DNA of 64,000 nucleotides from Prosthecobacter debontii (GTDB lineage: Bacteria > Verrucomicrobiota > Verrucomicrobiia > Verrucomicrobiales > Verrucomicrobiaceae), in contig CAMBPS010000003.1 in the NCBI GenBank assembly GCA_945869675.1, positions 22,308-86,307 on the forward strand. Reading direction: 5' to 3'. The notes below the pieces were generated by a model. It worked only from the letters and a program-made list of their open reading frames with translations, did not search any database and was not told the DNA's origin. The position numbers and the translations under genes were made by a program. This document shows, in pieces, positions 27,185 through 36,367 of the stretch (the first letter of the stretch is position 1; every line of letters begins with the position of its first letter).

Positions 27185-30031
27185 ATGGGAATTGCCATGC
27201 CTATTGCTCCTGCTTTTGCTTCTCGTCACATCGGTCCTTCGGAGTCAGAAATATCGGGCATGCTGAAGTCGCTTGGTTTGTCCAGTCTGGAAGAGTTGGC
27301 GGATCAAGTGGTGCCTGAAGAGATTCGACTGCGTGGCGATCTCAGTTTGCCCGAACCTATGACTGAGGAACAGGCCCTGAAGCGGTTGCGACAGCTAATG
27401 GATCGTAACAAGGTGCTGCGTTCCTTCATCGGTCTTGGCTATCATGACACCTTTACGCCACCCGTGATTCAACGGAATATCCTAGAGAATCCAGGCTGGT
27501 ACACGGCCTACACACCTTATCAGCCCGAGATTAGCCAGGGGCGGCTAGAGGCGCTGATCAATTTTCAAACCATGATCTGTGAGCTGACAGGTCTAGATGT
27601 CTCGAACGCCTCCTTACTGGATGAAGGTAGTGCTTGTTCCGAAGCTCTCACGCTGGCTGCTGCGCAGGTTAGTGGGTCTAAGCGCGTGTTTGTTTCGCAT
27701 CGATGTCATCCGCAGACCATTGCTGTGGTGAAAACCCGATTGCAGGCTCTGGGACTCTCTGTTGTCGTCGGCGATACGTTTGGCTGGTTACAACAGGCGG
27801 GAACTGATGGCTATGCGGCGGTTTTGGTGCAGTATCCCGATACACTGGGCGTGATCCACGACTACTCAGAACTGGCCAAGGAGGTGCATGCGGCTGGTGC
27901 ATTACTCGTCGTTGCTGCGGATCTTTTGGCGCTGACTTTGCTGAAAGCGCCAGGCGAGTTTGGCGCTGACATTTGTGTGGGTAATAGTCAGCGGTTCGGC
28001 GTGCCATTTGGCTTTGGTGGTCCTCACGCAGCTTTCATGGCCGTCAGAGATTCACTCAAAAGGAGGATGCCTGGCCGTCTTATCGGTGTCTCCAAAGATG
28101 CTGAGGGAAACCCTGCCTACAGGCTGTCCCTGCAGACGCGTGAGCAGCATATCCGCCGTGAAAAAGCTACCAGCAACATTTGTACTGCTCAGGTGCTGCT
28201 TGCTGTCATGGCTAGCATGTATGCTGTTTATCATGGACCTGAGGGACTCAAGAAGATAGCAATTCGAGTGCATGGTGCTGCCGTTTGGTTGGCACGGGAG
28301 CTCATTTGGGCTGGGCTAGATGTGGTAAGTGATGATTTTTTCGATACACTCACTGTGACAGTCCATAACTCTGATGATGTTCTGCGGTCGGCACTGCTTT
28401 TTGGCATGAATCTCCGTCGTGTGGATGACACGCATGTTGGGATTGCTTTGGATGAACGTATTACCAATGAAGAATTGCTGAATTTGACCGCTGCTTTAGG
28501 TGTCAAAAAAGCGCGTTATGTTCCTGATTTAAATGATGAGGTCGAGCCCCATTTTTCTGGCTTGTATCAGCGTGAGTCTGCTTTCTTGACACATCAGGTC
28601 TTCAATCGATACCATTCCGAGACGGAGATGATGCGATACCTGCATCGTTTGGAGGCCAAAGACATCGCATTGAATCGTAGCATGATCCCGCTGGGTTCCT
28701 GCACGATGAAGCTAAATGCTGCTGCCGAAATGATGCCTTTGAACTGGCCGGAAGTGAATGGTATCCACCCCTTTGCTCCAGCGGATCAGACCGAAGGTTA
28801 CCGAGCAATGTTTGCCGAGTTGGAAACATGGCTGGCAGAATGCACAGGATTTGATGCCGTATCCCTTCAACCCAATGCAGGGTCCCAAGGTGAATACGCT
28901 GGGTTATTAGCGATTAAGCGCTTTCACGAAGCCCGTGGCGAAGGTCACCGCAATGTTTGTCTGATTCCAACTAGCGCTCACGGCACCAATCCTGCCAGTG
29001 CCGTCATGTGTGCTTTTCAAGTCGTGGCCGTAGCTTGCGATGATCAGGGTAATATCTCTGTCGACGACTTGAAGTCCAAGCTTGAGGCCCATGTGGGTAA
29101 AGTCGCTGCCCTCATGGTCACCTATCCGTCCACGCATGGGGTCTTTGAAGAAAGCATCAGTGATATTTGCCAACTTGTTCATGAACATGGTGGTCAGGTT
29201 TACATGGATGGTGCCAATATGAACGCCCAAGTTGGCCTTACCTCGCCCGGTAAAATCGGCGCGGATGTGTGCCATTTGAACCTTCATAAAACCTTCTGTA
29301 TCCCACACGGCGGTGGTGGCCCCGGTGTCGGTCCCATTGGAGTCGTGGCCCATTTGAAGCCCTATCTGCCCGGACATATTTCCTGGACAGGAAAGGCTGA
29401 GGGAGCCGTCTGTTCCGCGCCTTGGGGTAGTGCCAGCATTTGTACCATTTCCTGGATGTATGTGGCCATGATGGGCCCCCAGCTCGCTGCAGCTACGAAA
29501 GTTGCGATTCTTGGTGCCAACTACATCGCTAAAAAGCTCGAGAGCTGTTTCCCAACTCTTTACAAAGGTAAGAACGGCTATGTCGCGCACGAATGCATCC
29601 TCGACTTCCGTCACTTCCATCAGATCACCGTCGAGGACGTGGCTAAGCGTCTCATGGACTTTGGTTTTCATGCTCCGACAATGAGCTGGCCAGTCGCTGG
29701 CACTCTCATGATCGAGCCTACAGAAAGCGAAAGTCAGGCTGAAATGGATCGCTTTTGTGAAGCCATGAAGTGCATCCACCAGGAGATTCTAGGTGTCGAA
29801 GGCGGAACTTTCCACGCCACTGACAACACCCTTAAGCGCGCCCCACACACGGCTGCCTTTGTGACCAAGTCAGAGTGGCCCCATGCCTACACTCGTGAAG
29901 TCGCCGCTTATCCACTGAACTGGGTACGAGAGTCCAAGTTTTGGCCCCCAGTGGCGCGTGTAGACAATGTCTATGGCGACCGTCATTTAATCTGCTCCTG
30001 CATCAGTGTGGAGGATGCTGCTCAAGGGTAA
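27185..30031 (+). CDS. gcvP: Glycine dehydrogenase (decarboxylating), P protein
   Basis: This is a full-length, single-chain P protein of the glycine cleavage system (948 residues from ATG 27185). It decarboxylates glycine with pyridoxal phosphate and passes the aminomethyl group to the lipoyl H protein. Signatures include [14 protein letters not shown] at the N-terminus, [46 protein letters not shown] and the PLP lysine K702 in [16 protein letters not shown]. An ATG at 27197 ([13 protein letters not shown]) is an alternative start. gcvT and gcvH are not nearby in this window. The downstream gene is convergent. Confidence 0.97.
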   Translation: MGIAMPIAPAFASRHIGPSESEISGMLKSLGLSSLEELADQVVPEEIRLRGDLSLPEPMTEEQALKRLRQLMDRNKVLRSFIGLGYHDTFTPPVIQRNILENPGWYTAYTPYQPEISQGRLEALINFQTMICELTGLDVSNASLLDEGSACSEALTLAAAQVSGSKRVFVSHRCHPQTIAVVKTRLQALGLSVVVGDTFGWLQQAGTDGYAAVLVQYPDTLGVIHDYSELAKEVHAAGALLVVAADLLALTLLKAPGEFGADICVGNSQRFGVPFGFGGPHAAFMAVRDSLKRRMPGRLIGVSKDAEGNPAYRLSLQTREQHIRREKATSNICTAQVLLAVMASMYAVYHGPEGLKKIAIRVHGAAVWLARELIWAGLDVVSDDFFDTLTVTVHNSDDVLRSALLFGMNLRRVDDTHVGIALDERITNEELLNLTAALGVKKARYVPDLNDEVEPHFSGLYQRESAFLTHQVFNRYHSETEMMRYLHRLEAKDIALNRSMIPLGSCTMKLNAAAEMMPLNWPEVNGIHPFAPADQTEGYRAMFAELETWLAECTGFDAVSLQPNAGSQGEYAGLLAIKRFHEARGEGHRNVCLIPTSAHGTNPASAVMCAFQVVAVACDDQGNISVDDLKSKLEAHVGKVAALMVTYPSTHGVFEESISDICQLVHEHGGQVYMDGANMNAQVGLTSPGKIGADVCHLNLHKTFCIPHGGGGPGVGPIGVVAHLKPYLPGHISWTGKAEGAVCSAPWGSASICTISWMYVAMMGPQLAAATKVAILGANYIAKKLESCFPTLYKGKNGYVAHECILDFRHFHQITVEDVAKRLMDFGFHAPTMSWPVAGTLMIEPTESESQAEMDRFCEAMKCIHQEILGVEGGTFHATDNTLKRAPHTAAFVTKSEWPHAYTREVAAYPLNWVRESKFWPPVARVDNVYGDRHLICSCISVEDAAQG

Positions 30032-30072
30032 CCTCTGAAACATCTGCGAAACTGGTCCGGACGTAGGACAGA

Positions 30073-30609
30073 TCAATGTTTAGCCGTTCCCTGCGCTGCA
30101 GGAGCTGCGCCACCGGTGTTCGAGGGTGCATACTTAGCAACGAGGAAGGCCCCGCCGACAGCGAGGATGCATCCGGCAATGAAGGGCAAAGGAAGGGCCT
30201 TGAGTCCGCCTTCGGGGGGATGGATGATCATGGCGGTGATCGTGTTGATCACCGGGGCACCAGCAAACACGATGGGCATAACAGCCGCAGCGGCAGCGCC
30301 TTTATAAATAGGAGCTGCAGCACCTAGGGCAAGGACAAGGGTCAATGCACCAAGGGCACCCGCAGTGCCGGCGATCAGGCTCCAAGAAATGCCTGTGTTA
30401 CTGAAAGTTAAGTTGGAACCCCGAGCCTTCAACACCAAGGCTGATACGACACCAATCAAGGCGTAGGCGATGCAGACAAACAGGAAAGCTTTGAGACCTG
30501 CATGCGGAGTCTCTGGGCCCATTGGCATGAAGCCACGCCCCTTGTGAAGAAGAACGCCATAAACGCCCCAGGAGAGCACAGTAAGAAGGGCAAAAGTAAG
30601 CCAGGTCAT
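30073..30609 (-). CDS. EamA/DMT-like small membrane transporter
   Basis: From ATG at 30609 (minus strand) the protein has 178 residues (MTWLTFALLTVLSWGVYGVL). It has about five hydrophobic helices separated by Gly/Ala-rich segments (GTAGALGALTLVLALGAAAP, IAGCILAVGGAFLVAKY). This resembles half of an EamA/drug-metabolite transporter, with the internal WxxxG pattern. A GTG nine codons upstream (30636) is also possible. The C-terminus is a Gly/Ala-rich tail. The substrate is unknown. It lies 87 bp downstream of the CNNM-type gene on the same strand and is convergent with gcvP. Confidence 0.7.
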   Translation of the reverse strand: MTWLTFALLTVLSWGVYGVLLHKGRGFMPMGPETPHAGLKAFLFVCIAYALIGVVSALVLKARGSNLTFSNTGISWSLIAGTAGALGALTLVLALGAAAPIYKGAAAAAVMPIVFAGAPVINTITAMIIHPPEGGLKALPLPFIAGCILAVGGAFLVAKYAPSNTGGAAPAAQGTAKH

Positions 30610-30696
30610 ATTGGATTTGGTAGGTGGAGGATTCACTTCAGTAGAGAACGTCAGAGATCGTTGATTTGGTCAGATAAAATCAATGCCCCGCGTTTT

Positions 30697-32085
30697 TTAG
30701 GGCTCAGTTTCTGTGGCTGCTTCTGCTTCAGCCTTGGTCATGCGGCGGAAGTTTAGCTGCTGAACGCGGCGCAGATCAGCCTTAGTGGTGGTAATTTCAT
30801 AGCCTTTAACGGTGACTTTTTCACCGACTTTCGGCAAGTGGCCCAAGAGATGTGTGACGTAACCGCCAATGGTGGTGACCTCATCACTCTCGATCTCTAG
30901 ACCTGCATGTTCGACCAGTTCATAGAGATTGAGCGTGCCTTCGACATTGAATTCGTCATCGCTCACGCGGCGAAACTCACTGGATTCATGATCGAACTCA
31001 TCTTGAATGACCCCGACAATTTCTTCCAAAACGTTGTCAAGGGTGACGACGCCGACAGCACCACCGTATTCATCCACGGCTAGGGCCAGATGGGCGTGCT
31101 TATCCAGGAAAAAACGCAGTAATTTATCAATGGGCATCATTTCTGGCACCATGGGGATGTCACGGCGGATGGTTCGCAAATCAGGCTTTGGCTTACCCAC
31201 GAGAGCGATGAGATCCTTGATGTGAATCATGCCTAGGCTGTGATCCAGATGGCCTTCGACGAGTGGATAACGGGTATGTTTAGCGTCGATGGCTGCCTTA
31301 AGATTAGCCTCAAAGGAATCATCTGCATCCAATGAAACGACTTGATTGCGTGGCGTCATCACGTCCCGGACACAGCGATCATTGAGGGCCAGAGCATTCA
31401 AGAGAATGTCCTTCTCGGTTTCGGTTACCTCCTTGGATTTTTGGCTTTCTGCCACAATGTGGCGGAGTTCTTCTTCGGAATGCGCTAGCTCACTTTCAGA
31501 GACAGGCTCAATTCGAAAAAGGAAGCGCAGGCAGAAATTCGTGCTGGTATTGAGAATGAAGATGGCCGGCCTCAGAACAACATAAAAAAGATGCAGTGGA
31601 CGAGCGATGAATAGTGCGGTGGCGAGAGACTTGCGAATGGCCAGGACCTTGGGTGTCTGCTCGCCAAGAACGACGTGGAGATACGTGACGACGGCATAGG
31701 CAATGCCGATGGATGTCCAGCGGATGGTGGTTTCATTCACCACACCAAGCTTAAACATCAGTGGCTGGACCACGACTGCGACAAAAGGCTCACCAAAAAT
31801 ACCCAAGGCAATGCTGGTGAGCGTAATGCCCAGTTGACCAGCGGAAAGATAGGCATCGAGATTTCTCGTGACGTGTTGGGCAAATTTGGCACCGCTGACG
31901 CCATCTTCGATCGCTGCCTGAAGTTGACTGTCGCGGACTTTAACAATGGCAAATTCGGCTGCGACAAAAAAGGCGTTCAGGAGAACGATTAGGAGAACGA
32001 TGACGGCCTGCCAGAAAAACTCATTCGGCGTAAAACTCCACTCGTGGACGAGTTCGGAAGTTGCGTTGGCTAAGAGAAGAGTCAT
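30697..32085 (-). CDS. CNNM/CorC-type (hemolysin-family) membrane protein with CBS pair
   Basis: This 462-residue protein has an N-terminal DUF21/CNNM transmembrane domain (about 1-205; LNAFFVAAEFAIVKVR and SAGQLGITLTSIALG are typical). Next comes a CBS pair (about 220-340; VMTPRNQVVSLDAD, VDEYGGAVGVVTLDNVLEE) and a CorC/HlyC C-terminal domain (about 355-445; DEFNVEGTLNLYELV, TIGGYVTHLLGHLPKVGE). Proteins of this family are linked to Mg2+ or Co2+ efflux and homeostasis; the hemolysin label is historical. The CBS pair probably senses adenine nucleotides. It follows the zinc-ribbon gene by 21 bp on the minus strand. Confidence 0.92.
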   Translation of the reverse strand: MTLLLANATSELVHEWSFTPNEFFWQAVIVLLIVLLNAFFVAAEFAIVKVRDSQLQAAIEDGVSGAKFAQHVTRNLDAYLSAGQLGITLTSIALGIFGEPFVAVVVQPLMFKLGVVNETTIRWTSIGIAYAVVTYLHVVLGEQTPKVLAIRKSLATALFIARPLHLFYVVLRPAIFILNTSTNFCLRFLFRIEPVSESELAHSEEELRHIVAESQKSKEVTETEKDILLNALALNDRCVRDVMTPRNQVVSLDADDSFEANLKAAIDAKHTRYPLVEGHLDHSLGMIHIKDLIALVGKPKPDLRTIRRDIPMVPEMMPIDKLLRFFLDKHAHLALAVDEYGGAVGVVTLDNVLEEIVGVIQDEFDHESSEFRRVSDDEFNVEGTLNLYELVEHAGLEIESDEVTTIGGYVTHLLGHLPKVGEKVTVKGYEITTTKADLRRVQQLNFRRMTKAEAEAATETEP

Positions 32086-32106
32086 GAATAAAGCGTATTG
32101 ACGCGA

Positions 32107-32358
32107 TCACAGTTTCTCGTAGTTCCCATCACAACGTTTTTCCAAGATGGTGAAGCCCGCCTTTTTCGCATCAGAGATGGACAAAGGTTTGGTTAACTTG
32201 GGCATATTGAAGCTTGAAAGGAGCTTCTTAACCGGCTTTTTGCAAAGCGGACAATGCGTGAGTGGAGCTCTATCCATGGGGCGCCTCAAATCGAAACCAC
32301 GCCGACAAGACGGACAACCATCTTCAGGGTTTTCAGCAAGGTAAGAGTATGTGGGCAT
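32107..32358 (-). CDS. FmdB-like zinc-ribbon protein
   Basis: Starting at MPTYSYLAE (32358) gives 83 residues with two CxxC knuckles, CPSCRRGFDL and CPLCKKPVKKLL, as in the FmdB/CxxC-CxxC-SSSS family. The usual N-terminal MPTYxY is present, which decides this start over an upstream frame-open ATG at 32406. Members probably bind zinc and have been proposed as small regulators. The partner gene on the same strand upstream encodes ribosomal protein S14; the downstream one encodes a CNNM-type transporter. Confidence 0.8.
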   Translation of the reverse strand: MPTYSYLAENPEDGCPSCRRGFDLRRPMDRAPLTHCPLCKKPVKKLLSSFNMPKLTKPLSISDAKKAGFTILEKRCDGNYEKL

Positions 32359-32429
32359 AGATTTTTGGTGTCCATGCCTCCCCAAGGAACAAATCCGGGA
32401 AGACATTTCCCGGACGAGGAGAGCAGGTA

Positions 32430-32699
32430 TTACCAGCTCGACTTGGTGACTCCGGGGATGAGGCCGGCGCTAGCCATTTCACGGAACGTGAGTCGTGACA
32501 TCGCGAAGCGGCGCATGAAGGCGCGACGGCGACCGGACACGCGGCAGCGGTTCGTGAGACGCGTAGGGCTGGCGTCACGGGGCAGAAGGGAGAGGCCGAC
32601 GTAGTCGCCTTTTGCCTTCAGCTCAGCACGGAGCTTTGCGTATTTTTCAACAGTTTTAGTTTTGCGTTTCTGACGCTCGAGCCAACAAGTTTTTGCCAT
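32430..32699 (-). CDS. rpsN: 30S ribosomal protein S14, zinc-free form
   Basis: The 89-residue protein is an intact S14: [20 protein letters not shown], then [20 protein letters not shown] and [20 protein letters not shown] ending PGVTKSSW. The CxxC pairs of the zinc-binding S14 type are absent, so this is the longer C-minus form. S14 sits in the 30S head and is needed for late assembly. The gene stands outside any ribosomal protein operon in this window, between a sixA-like gene and a zinc-ribbon gene, all on the minus strand. Whether a second S14 copy exists in the genome cannot be seen here. Confidence 0.95.
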   Translation of the reverse strand: MAKTCWLERQKRKTKTVEKYAKLRAELKAKGDYVGLSLLPRDASPTRLTNRCRVSGRRRAFMRRFAMSRLTFREMASAGLIPGVTKSSW

Positions 32700-32789
32700 A
32701 GGGATGGCGAAGGTGCCTGCTTCCCTTCTTTTTGCAACGAGAAATTTCTACTAGCGGTCAGACTCTTTTTCGGTTACTCCGAACACCTT

Positions 32790-32867
32790 ATGATCGCCGG
32801 AATGCTTATCGCTGCCTTTTTCCTTCTGCTTGGTGTGGTTGTTTTCGCCATTTTGCAGAAAGCTTGA
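32790..32867 (+). CDS. Possible 25-residue single-span membrane peptide
   Basis: An ATG at 32790 opens a 25-codon frame (MIAGMLIAAFFLLLGVVVFA, then ILQKA) ending at TGA 32865. The sequence is an almost uninterrupted hydrophobic helix with a short basic end, typical of bacterial membrane microproteins. No good ribosome-binding site is visible upstream. It lies in the 206-bp spacer between rpsN and the sixA-like gene, opposite in strand to both. Such a frame could arise by chance, so confidence is low. Confidence 0.35.
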   Translation: MIAGMLIAAFFLLLGVVVFAILQKA

Positions 32868-32905
32868 CATACTTTTGTCTCGGTCGAGATAGGGCGTAGT
32901 TTCAC

Positions 32906-33484
32906 TTAATCTTCCCCGTCCGAACGGGAGATTCCTGTGTAGAGTTCAGGGAAACGTCGTTCGAGTGACTTGGGCGTCACGTGGCCAATGAGTTGGGCAG
33001 CACTCCAGTCAGCCAATCCCCAATAGGTCGTTGGTAGTGCCATGATGACAGCTGTGCAGGTTGGCATTTTAGCGATGTGCTCGCGGGCAAGTAGGCGTTC
33101 AGCAAACTCGTGCAGCCCTGGATTATGGGCGAACAGAAAGGCATGTCTCCAGCTTTCGTCAAAACCGCGCACGACTTCTAGAATCTGGGCTGGTTCGGCT
33201 AAGTAGAGTCTGGATTCCAGCAGGAGAGACTCTGTGGGCATGCCCAGAACCTCGCGCATAATCTGAGCTGTTCCAAGCGCACGCAAGGCCGTGCTGCTGA
33301 TGAGGCGATCTGGCTTTGGCAACAGGGCCTGAGATTCGCCACCTCCTAAATAGGCTTTGTGCAGAAAGCTTGCTACAGCAGGTGCTGCTCGATGTCCACG
33401 CTCATTGAGGGCACGATCATGATCCGCAAGGCTGGGCTGGTCCCAACTTGATTTGGCGTGACGGATAATGGTAAGATACTTCAT
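32906..33484 (-). CDS. SixA-like histidine phosphatase
   Basis: This 192-residue protein begins MKYLTIIRHAKSSW, the RHG signature with catalytic H9, followed by DHDRALNERGHRAAPAVA and LISSTALRALGTAQIM. A distal FAHNPG supplies the second conserved His. This matches the SixA branch of the histidine phosphatase superfamily, which dephosphorylates phosphohistidine on signalling proteins such as ArcB HPt domains or PTS Npr. It is monocistronic or heads the minus-strand run toward rpsN. The family call is firm; the target is unknown. Confidence 0.88.
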   Translation of the reverse strand: MKYLTIIRHAKSSWDQPSLADHDRALNERGHRAAPAVASFLHKAYLGGGESQALLPKPDRLISSTALRALGTAQIMREVLGMPTESLLLESRLYLAEPAQILEVVRGFDESWRHAFLFAHNPGLHEFAERLLAREHIAKMPTCTAVIMALPTTYWGLADWSAAQLIGHVTPKSLERRFPELYTGISRSDGED

Positions 33485-33627
33485 CTGGGATGAGCGGTCG
33501 CGTTTCTCGCACGCTGATCTGTGGGTGTCAATGCAGGAGCTTCATAGATATCTTGCCTCTTTGTGAATTAAATGATCCCTTCGACCTTGCTCGAAGTAGT
33601 ATCTGATTCTAGATTCTATGACAAACA

Positions 33628-34635
33628 ATGATCCTTTGTCTCGAATCCTCTCTACTTGGTGGTTATCTTTCAAATGAAGTGCCTGGTCTGGTGACTGGCA
33701 GGCTTCATTTGGCGGGTGTGAACCAACCGATGCGGGTAGAGTTGGTAGGCAATTTCATGCGTGATATCGCGGGCTGTCGAGTGGATTTTCATAACCCACT
33801 GCCCAATGGTGATCTGGATGATGTGGCTTGGCTGACACAGACGCAGTCAGGGTTTACAGGTGTCATGACAGCATCTAATCGTGTGGCCAAATTGCCGCGT
33901 CGAAAGCGCCCGATGAATCAACTAATGACTGATCCTGAGGGGCTTAAGAATTTACTTTTCTTCGAGTGGTTCAATCAGCAAGGCCAACGAATTCTCATCC
34001 AATCCTGGCATCTTCATCTGCGTGTCAGTGCGCCGCGCTGGCAGCTCAGTGGTGATGAGGAGGCAATGCAACTGCGTCAAGCGCGTGCGCGCCGGAAGCA
34101 CTTTTTACTGAGTGAGCGTAGTTCTCCGGAAGATGGCGCATCAGCTTTGCATGCACCCGGAATGGCAGATCCTTTCGAGCCATCGGAGGTCACTGGTAAT
34201 CCTTTTTTAAATCTGGAAGAACCGCAAAAAAAGCCGTCGAGAAAAGAAGAAGGTCTCAAAGAGGGGGCGCCAAATCCCATGAAACGCTCCGCGGCCTTGG
34301 CTCAGGAGTTGCGTCGTTTTGAGCGCCTTCTCGCCCTTACCAGCGAAGTGAGGAACCGACCTGCTGTCGTCAGATTGCTATCTACGGTGGCTGATTTGGC
34401 ATCTCATTTGATCCATGTTTTACGTCAGTTTTCTGAAGAGAACCGTTCTGGCTGGCATTATCTTGTCGTGGATTTAGAGCAGTCGCTGCCTCTGTTCAGC
34501 GCTGCGCTGAATGCAACAGACAAACTTATGCAGCACGCCACACCAGGCACTGACCAGCAGTGGCTGGGAAACGTACAGACGAGCTTGCTAAATATCGAGT
34601 TGCGGATGCGGGAACTGCTCACGCATTTGAGGTAG
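33628..34635 (+). CDS. Uncharacterised protein with helical C-terminal domain
   Basis: I do not recognise this 335-residue product. The N-terminal part (about 14-60; YLSNEVPGLVTGRLHLAG, RVELVGNFMRDIAGCRVDF) looks like a compact beta-rich domain. The middle (about 125-225) is low in complexity, charged and probably disordered (EEPQKKPSRKEEGLKEG). The C-terminal 100 residues (LAQELRRFERLLALTSEV to MRELLTHLR) are amphipathic helices. No signal peptide or membrane span is seen, so it is likely cytoplasmic. ATG 33628 is the first possible start because the frame has a stop at 33619. It overlaps a 19-codon frame from ATG 33618, so a sequence error or frameshift near the start cannot be excluded. 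It ends 281 bp before the sigma factor gene. Confidence 0.7.
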   Translation: MILCLESSLLGGYLSNEVPGLVTGRLHLAGVNQPMRVELVGNFMRDIAGCRVDFHNPLPNGDLDDVAWLTQTQSGFTGVMTASNRVAKLPRRKRPMNQLMTDPEGLKNLLFFEWFNQQGQRILIQSWHLHLRVSAPRWQLSGDEEAMQLRQARARRKHFLLSERSSPEDGASALHAPGMADPFEPSEVTGNPFLNLEEPQKKPSRKEEGLKEGAPNPMKRSAALAQELRRFERLLALTSEVRNRPAVVRLLSTVADLASHLIHVLRQFSEENRSGWHYLVVDLEQSLPLFSAALNATDKLMQHATPGTDQQWLGNVQTSLLNIELRMRELLTHLR

Positions 34636-34797
34636 GGGTGTTCGTGACTGATGATTTGGTATTGTCTGTCGAAGAACCTTATTGAAAGGTTTGAGGTCTC
34701 TCCAAACTGAGCCAATGAGGAGGACATGATTGTGGCATTAGGCTCTGGCATGGTATAGAGCAGCGCAGTGATTCATGCTAAGCTTCCCAGAAAATCC

Positions 34798-34833
34798 CCA
34801 TCGAGGCGGGTGCAATGATTTTCTTTTCGATGG
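34798..34833. other. Seven-bp dyad upstream of the sigma factor gene
   Basis: CCATCGA at 34798-34804 and TCGATGG at 34827-34833 form a perfect inverted repeat with a 22-nt spacer, in the 281-bp noncoding interval 34636-34916. The stretch after it (34845-34880) is markedly AT-rich and would suit a promoter, but no well-spaced -35/-10 pair is present. The interval also has AGGAGG at 34718 two bases before an ATG that opens only a 10-codon frame. An operator or stem-loop role is a guess. Confidence 0.3.
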
Positions 34834-34916
34834 ATTATCGCTTCTTGATTCTGCTGTTTCGATTTTAATTGATAATATTCCGGCAAATTAGCAGACTGAT
34901 GGAGCATCTATGTTGA

Positions 34917-35447
34917 ATGACCGACTCAGACCGCGAGCAACATGACCAATTTCTCCGCTTTTTTATGCGGCATGAGGAGTCTTTGCGTGTGTTTTTGCGC
35001 TCTTTGCTGTTCACGCATGATGAGCAGCGTGAGGTAATGCAGGAGGTGGCTGTGGTGCTCTGGCGGAAATTTGATGTGGGCATGGACAGCCAGTCTTTTT
35101 GTCGCTGGGCTTTTGGTGTTGCTCGCATGGAAGCATTGGCATTCAGGCGGGATCGCGCTCGGGATAGACATACATTTGGCGATGAGGTCTTTGAATTGCT
35201 TTCGCAGACTGTGGTGAATCATTCGAGCTCGCTCGAAGCAGAACGACGAGCTCTGGATCTCTGTCTAAAAAAGCTTCCAGAAGACCAGCGGCAAATCATA
35301 CAGAATGCCTATGCTCCCGGCGTGAAAATCGACCAACTTGCGAACCGAATGGGCCGCACGGCAATGGCTCTTTACAAGACACTTCATCGCATTCGCTTAA
35401 TGCTCATGGACTGCACACGGCGGGTGATTGCTACCGAAGAATATTGA
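34917..35447 (+). CDS. ECF-like sigma factor of the Rhodopirellula/Verrucomicrobium type
   Basis: This 176-residue protein has a sigma region 2 (about 10-80: RFFMRHEESLRVFLRSLL, EVMQEVAVVLWRKFD, FCRWAFGVARMEALAFRRDR). Region 4 covers about 110-170 (LEAERRALDLCLKKLPEDQR, IIQNAYAPGVKIDQLANRMG, LYKTLHRIRLMLMDC). This matches the group found mainly in planctomycetes and verrucomicrobia. Its TGA shares one base with the ATG of the next gene (TGATG), which encodes a membrane protein of anti-sigma type. A GGAG at 34901 lies 12 nt before the start. It probably controls the downstream DUF1552/DUF1592/phosphatase genes in response to an envelope signal; this is inferred from position. Confidence 0.9.
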   Translation: MTDSDREQHDQFLRFFMRHEESLRVFLRSLLFTHDEQREVMQEVAVVLWRKFDVGMDSQSFCRWAFGVARMEALAFRRDRARDRHTFGDEVFELLSQTVVNHSSSLEAERRALDLCLKKLPEDQRQIIQNAYAPGVKIDQLANRMGRTAMALYKTLHRIRLMLMDCTRRVIATEEY

Positions 35448-36367
35448 TGAAAACAAACGATTCACATTTTGAATTGATCCGCCGCTGTTGTGATGGTGGT
35501 GCCTCCTCGCAGGATCTTGCTCAACTCGAAGTCAGCCTTTGCAAAGATGTTGAATTTCGCGAGGCCTATGTGCGCTATGTGAATCTCGATGTCGCACTAA
35601 GTAATTGGGCCCAATTAGATCCCATGTCTAAGGCTCTTCAAAAGGCTCCTCAGCGGCTGATCTGGCGTCCAATAACGGCTGCTGCAGCGGGTCTTGTGTT
35701 CGGGATGTTTTGCACGTCGATGGTGTTTGGGTTTGTCGCCCAGCGAGCGGGTGCGGTGAACAGCGTGCCGCTAAGTGTTTTCGATGGCGGTCTTGAGGAT
35801 GAGAAGCAGATACTCAAAGACGGGCTGCCTGTCCTCGCGGGGCAGTGGGGCATGGATGCGGCAAGTATCGTGCCAGCCGAGGGGCAGGTGCGCCCTTTGC
35901 AGGGTAAAAGTATGATGCGGCTGGAACCGATTCCGCACGAGAAACCGGTGAAGAACCACACATCGCGTGTTTATCAGGTGCTCGATCTAAATTCGCAGCC
36001 CTTGGCCATGGTAAACGGTGAGGCAGAGGCCGAGATCACCGCTTCGTTTTGCGCCGCGAAAAGCGATTTCAGTTCGCGCTACCTGATCCGTGCTATCGCG
36101 CTGGATGAAGAGCCGGAAGTGGCCATCAAGAACTTTTGGTCGAAGGTGGAAAGCGATGAAGTGGTCTCTGAATCGCAGCGCTTTGACAGTGTGCCTGAAG
36201 ATGTTGGCTGGCAGACATTCTCCATGAAACTGCGCCTGCCACCGGAATCGAAGACGCTAGTGCTGATCTTTGGCGCTGTGCCGCCGGTGGACGCTACGCT
36301 GCCAGCTTTGGTTCACTACCTTGATAAGGTTCAGGTGACGTTGTGCACTAACCGATCTCTCCCATGA
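35447..36367 (+). CDS. Membrane-anchored anti-sigma-like / FecR-like protein
   Basis: From ATG 35447 the product has 306 residues: a cytoplasmic N-terminal segment with conserved helical pattern (FELIRRCCDGGASSQDLAQL, EFREAYVRYVNLDVALSNW), one membrane helix at about 73-97, and a periplasmic domain of about 200 residues. The N-terminal part is typical of proteins encoded next to PVC-type ECF sigma factors (FecR-like). The periplasmic part has a beta-rich character (RVYQVLDLNSQPLAMVNGEA, TFSMKLRLPPESKTLVLIFG) and may bind a ligand. The stop/start overlaps on both sides (1 bp with sigma, 4 bp with DUF1552) indicate tight coupling. I infer that it holds the sigma factor and relays an extracellular cue. 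Confidence 0.8.
   Translation: MKTNDSHFELIRRCCDGGASSQDLAQLEVSLCKDVEFREAYVRYVNLDVALSNWAQLDPMSKALQKAPQRLIWRPITAAAAGLVFGMFCTSMVFGFVAQRAGAVNSVPLSVFDGGLEDEKQILKDGLPVLAGQWGMDAASIVPAEGQVRPLQGKSMMRLEPIPHEKPVKNHTSRVYQVLDLNSQPLAMVNGEAEAEITASFCAAKSDFSSRYLIRAIALDEEPEVAIKNFWSKVESDEVVSESQRFDSVPEDVGWQTFSMKLRLPPESKTLVLIFGAVPPVDATLPALVHYLDKVQVTLCTNRSLP

Noticed and set aside
32864..32893. TTGACA that looks like a -35 box
   Set aside because: No acceptable -10 at proper spacing, and it would read into the 3' end of the opposing sixA-like gene.
34726..34758. 10-codon frame after AGGAGG upstream of the sigma factor
   Set aside because: The spacing from AGGAGG to ATG is only 2 nt and the peptide is too short to judge; no attenuator structure accompanies it.
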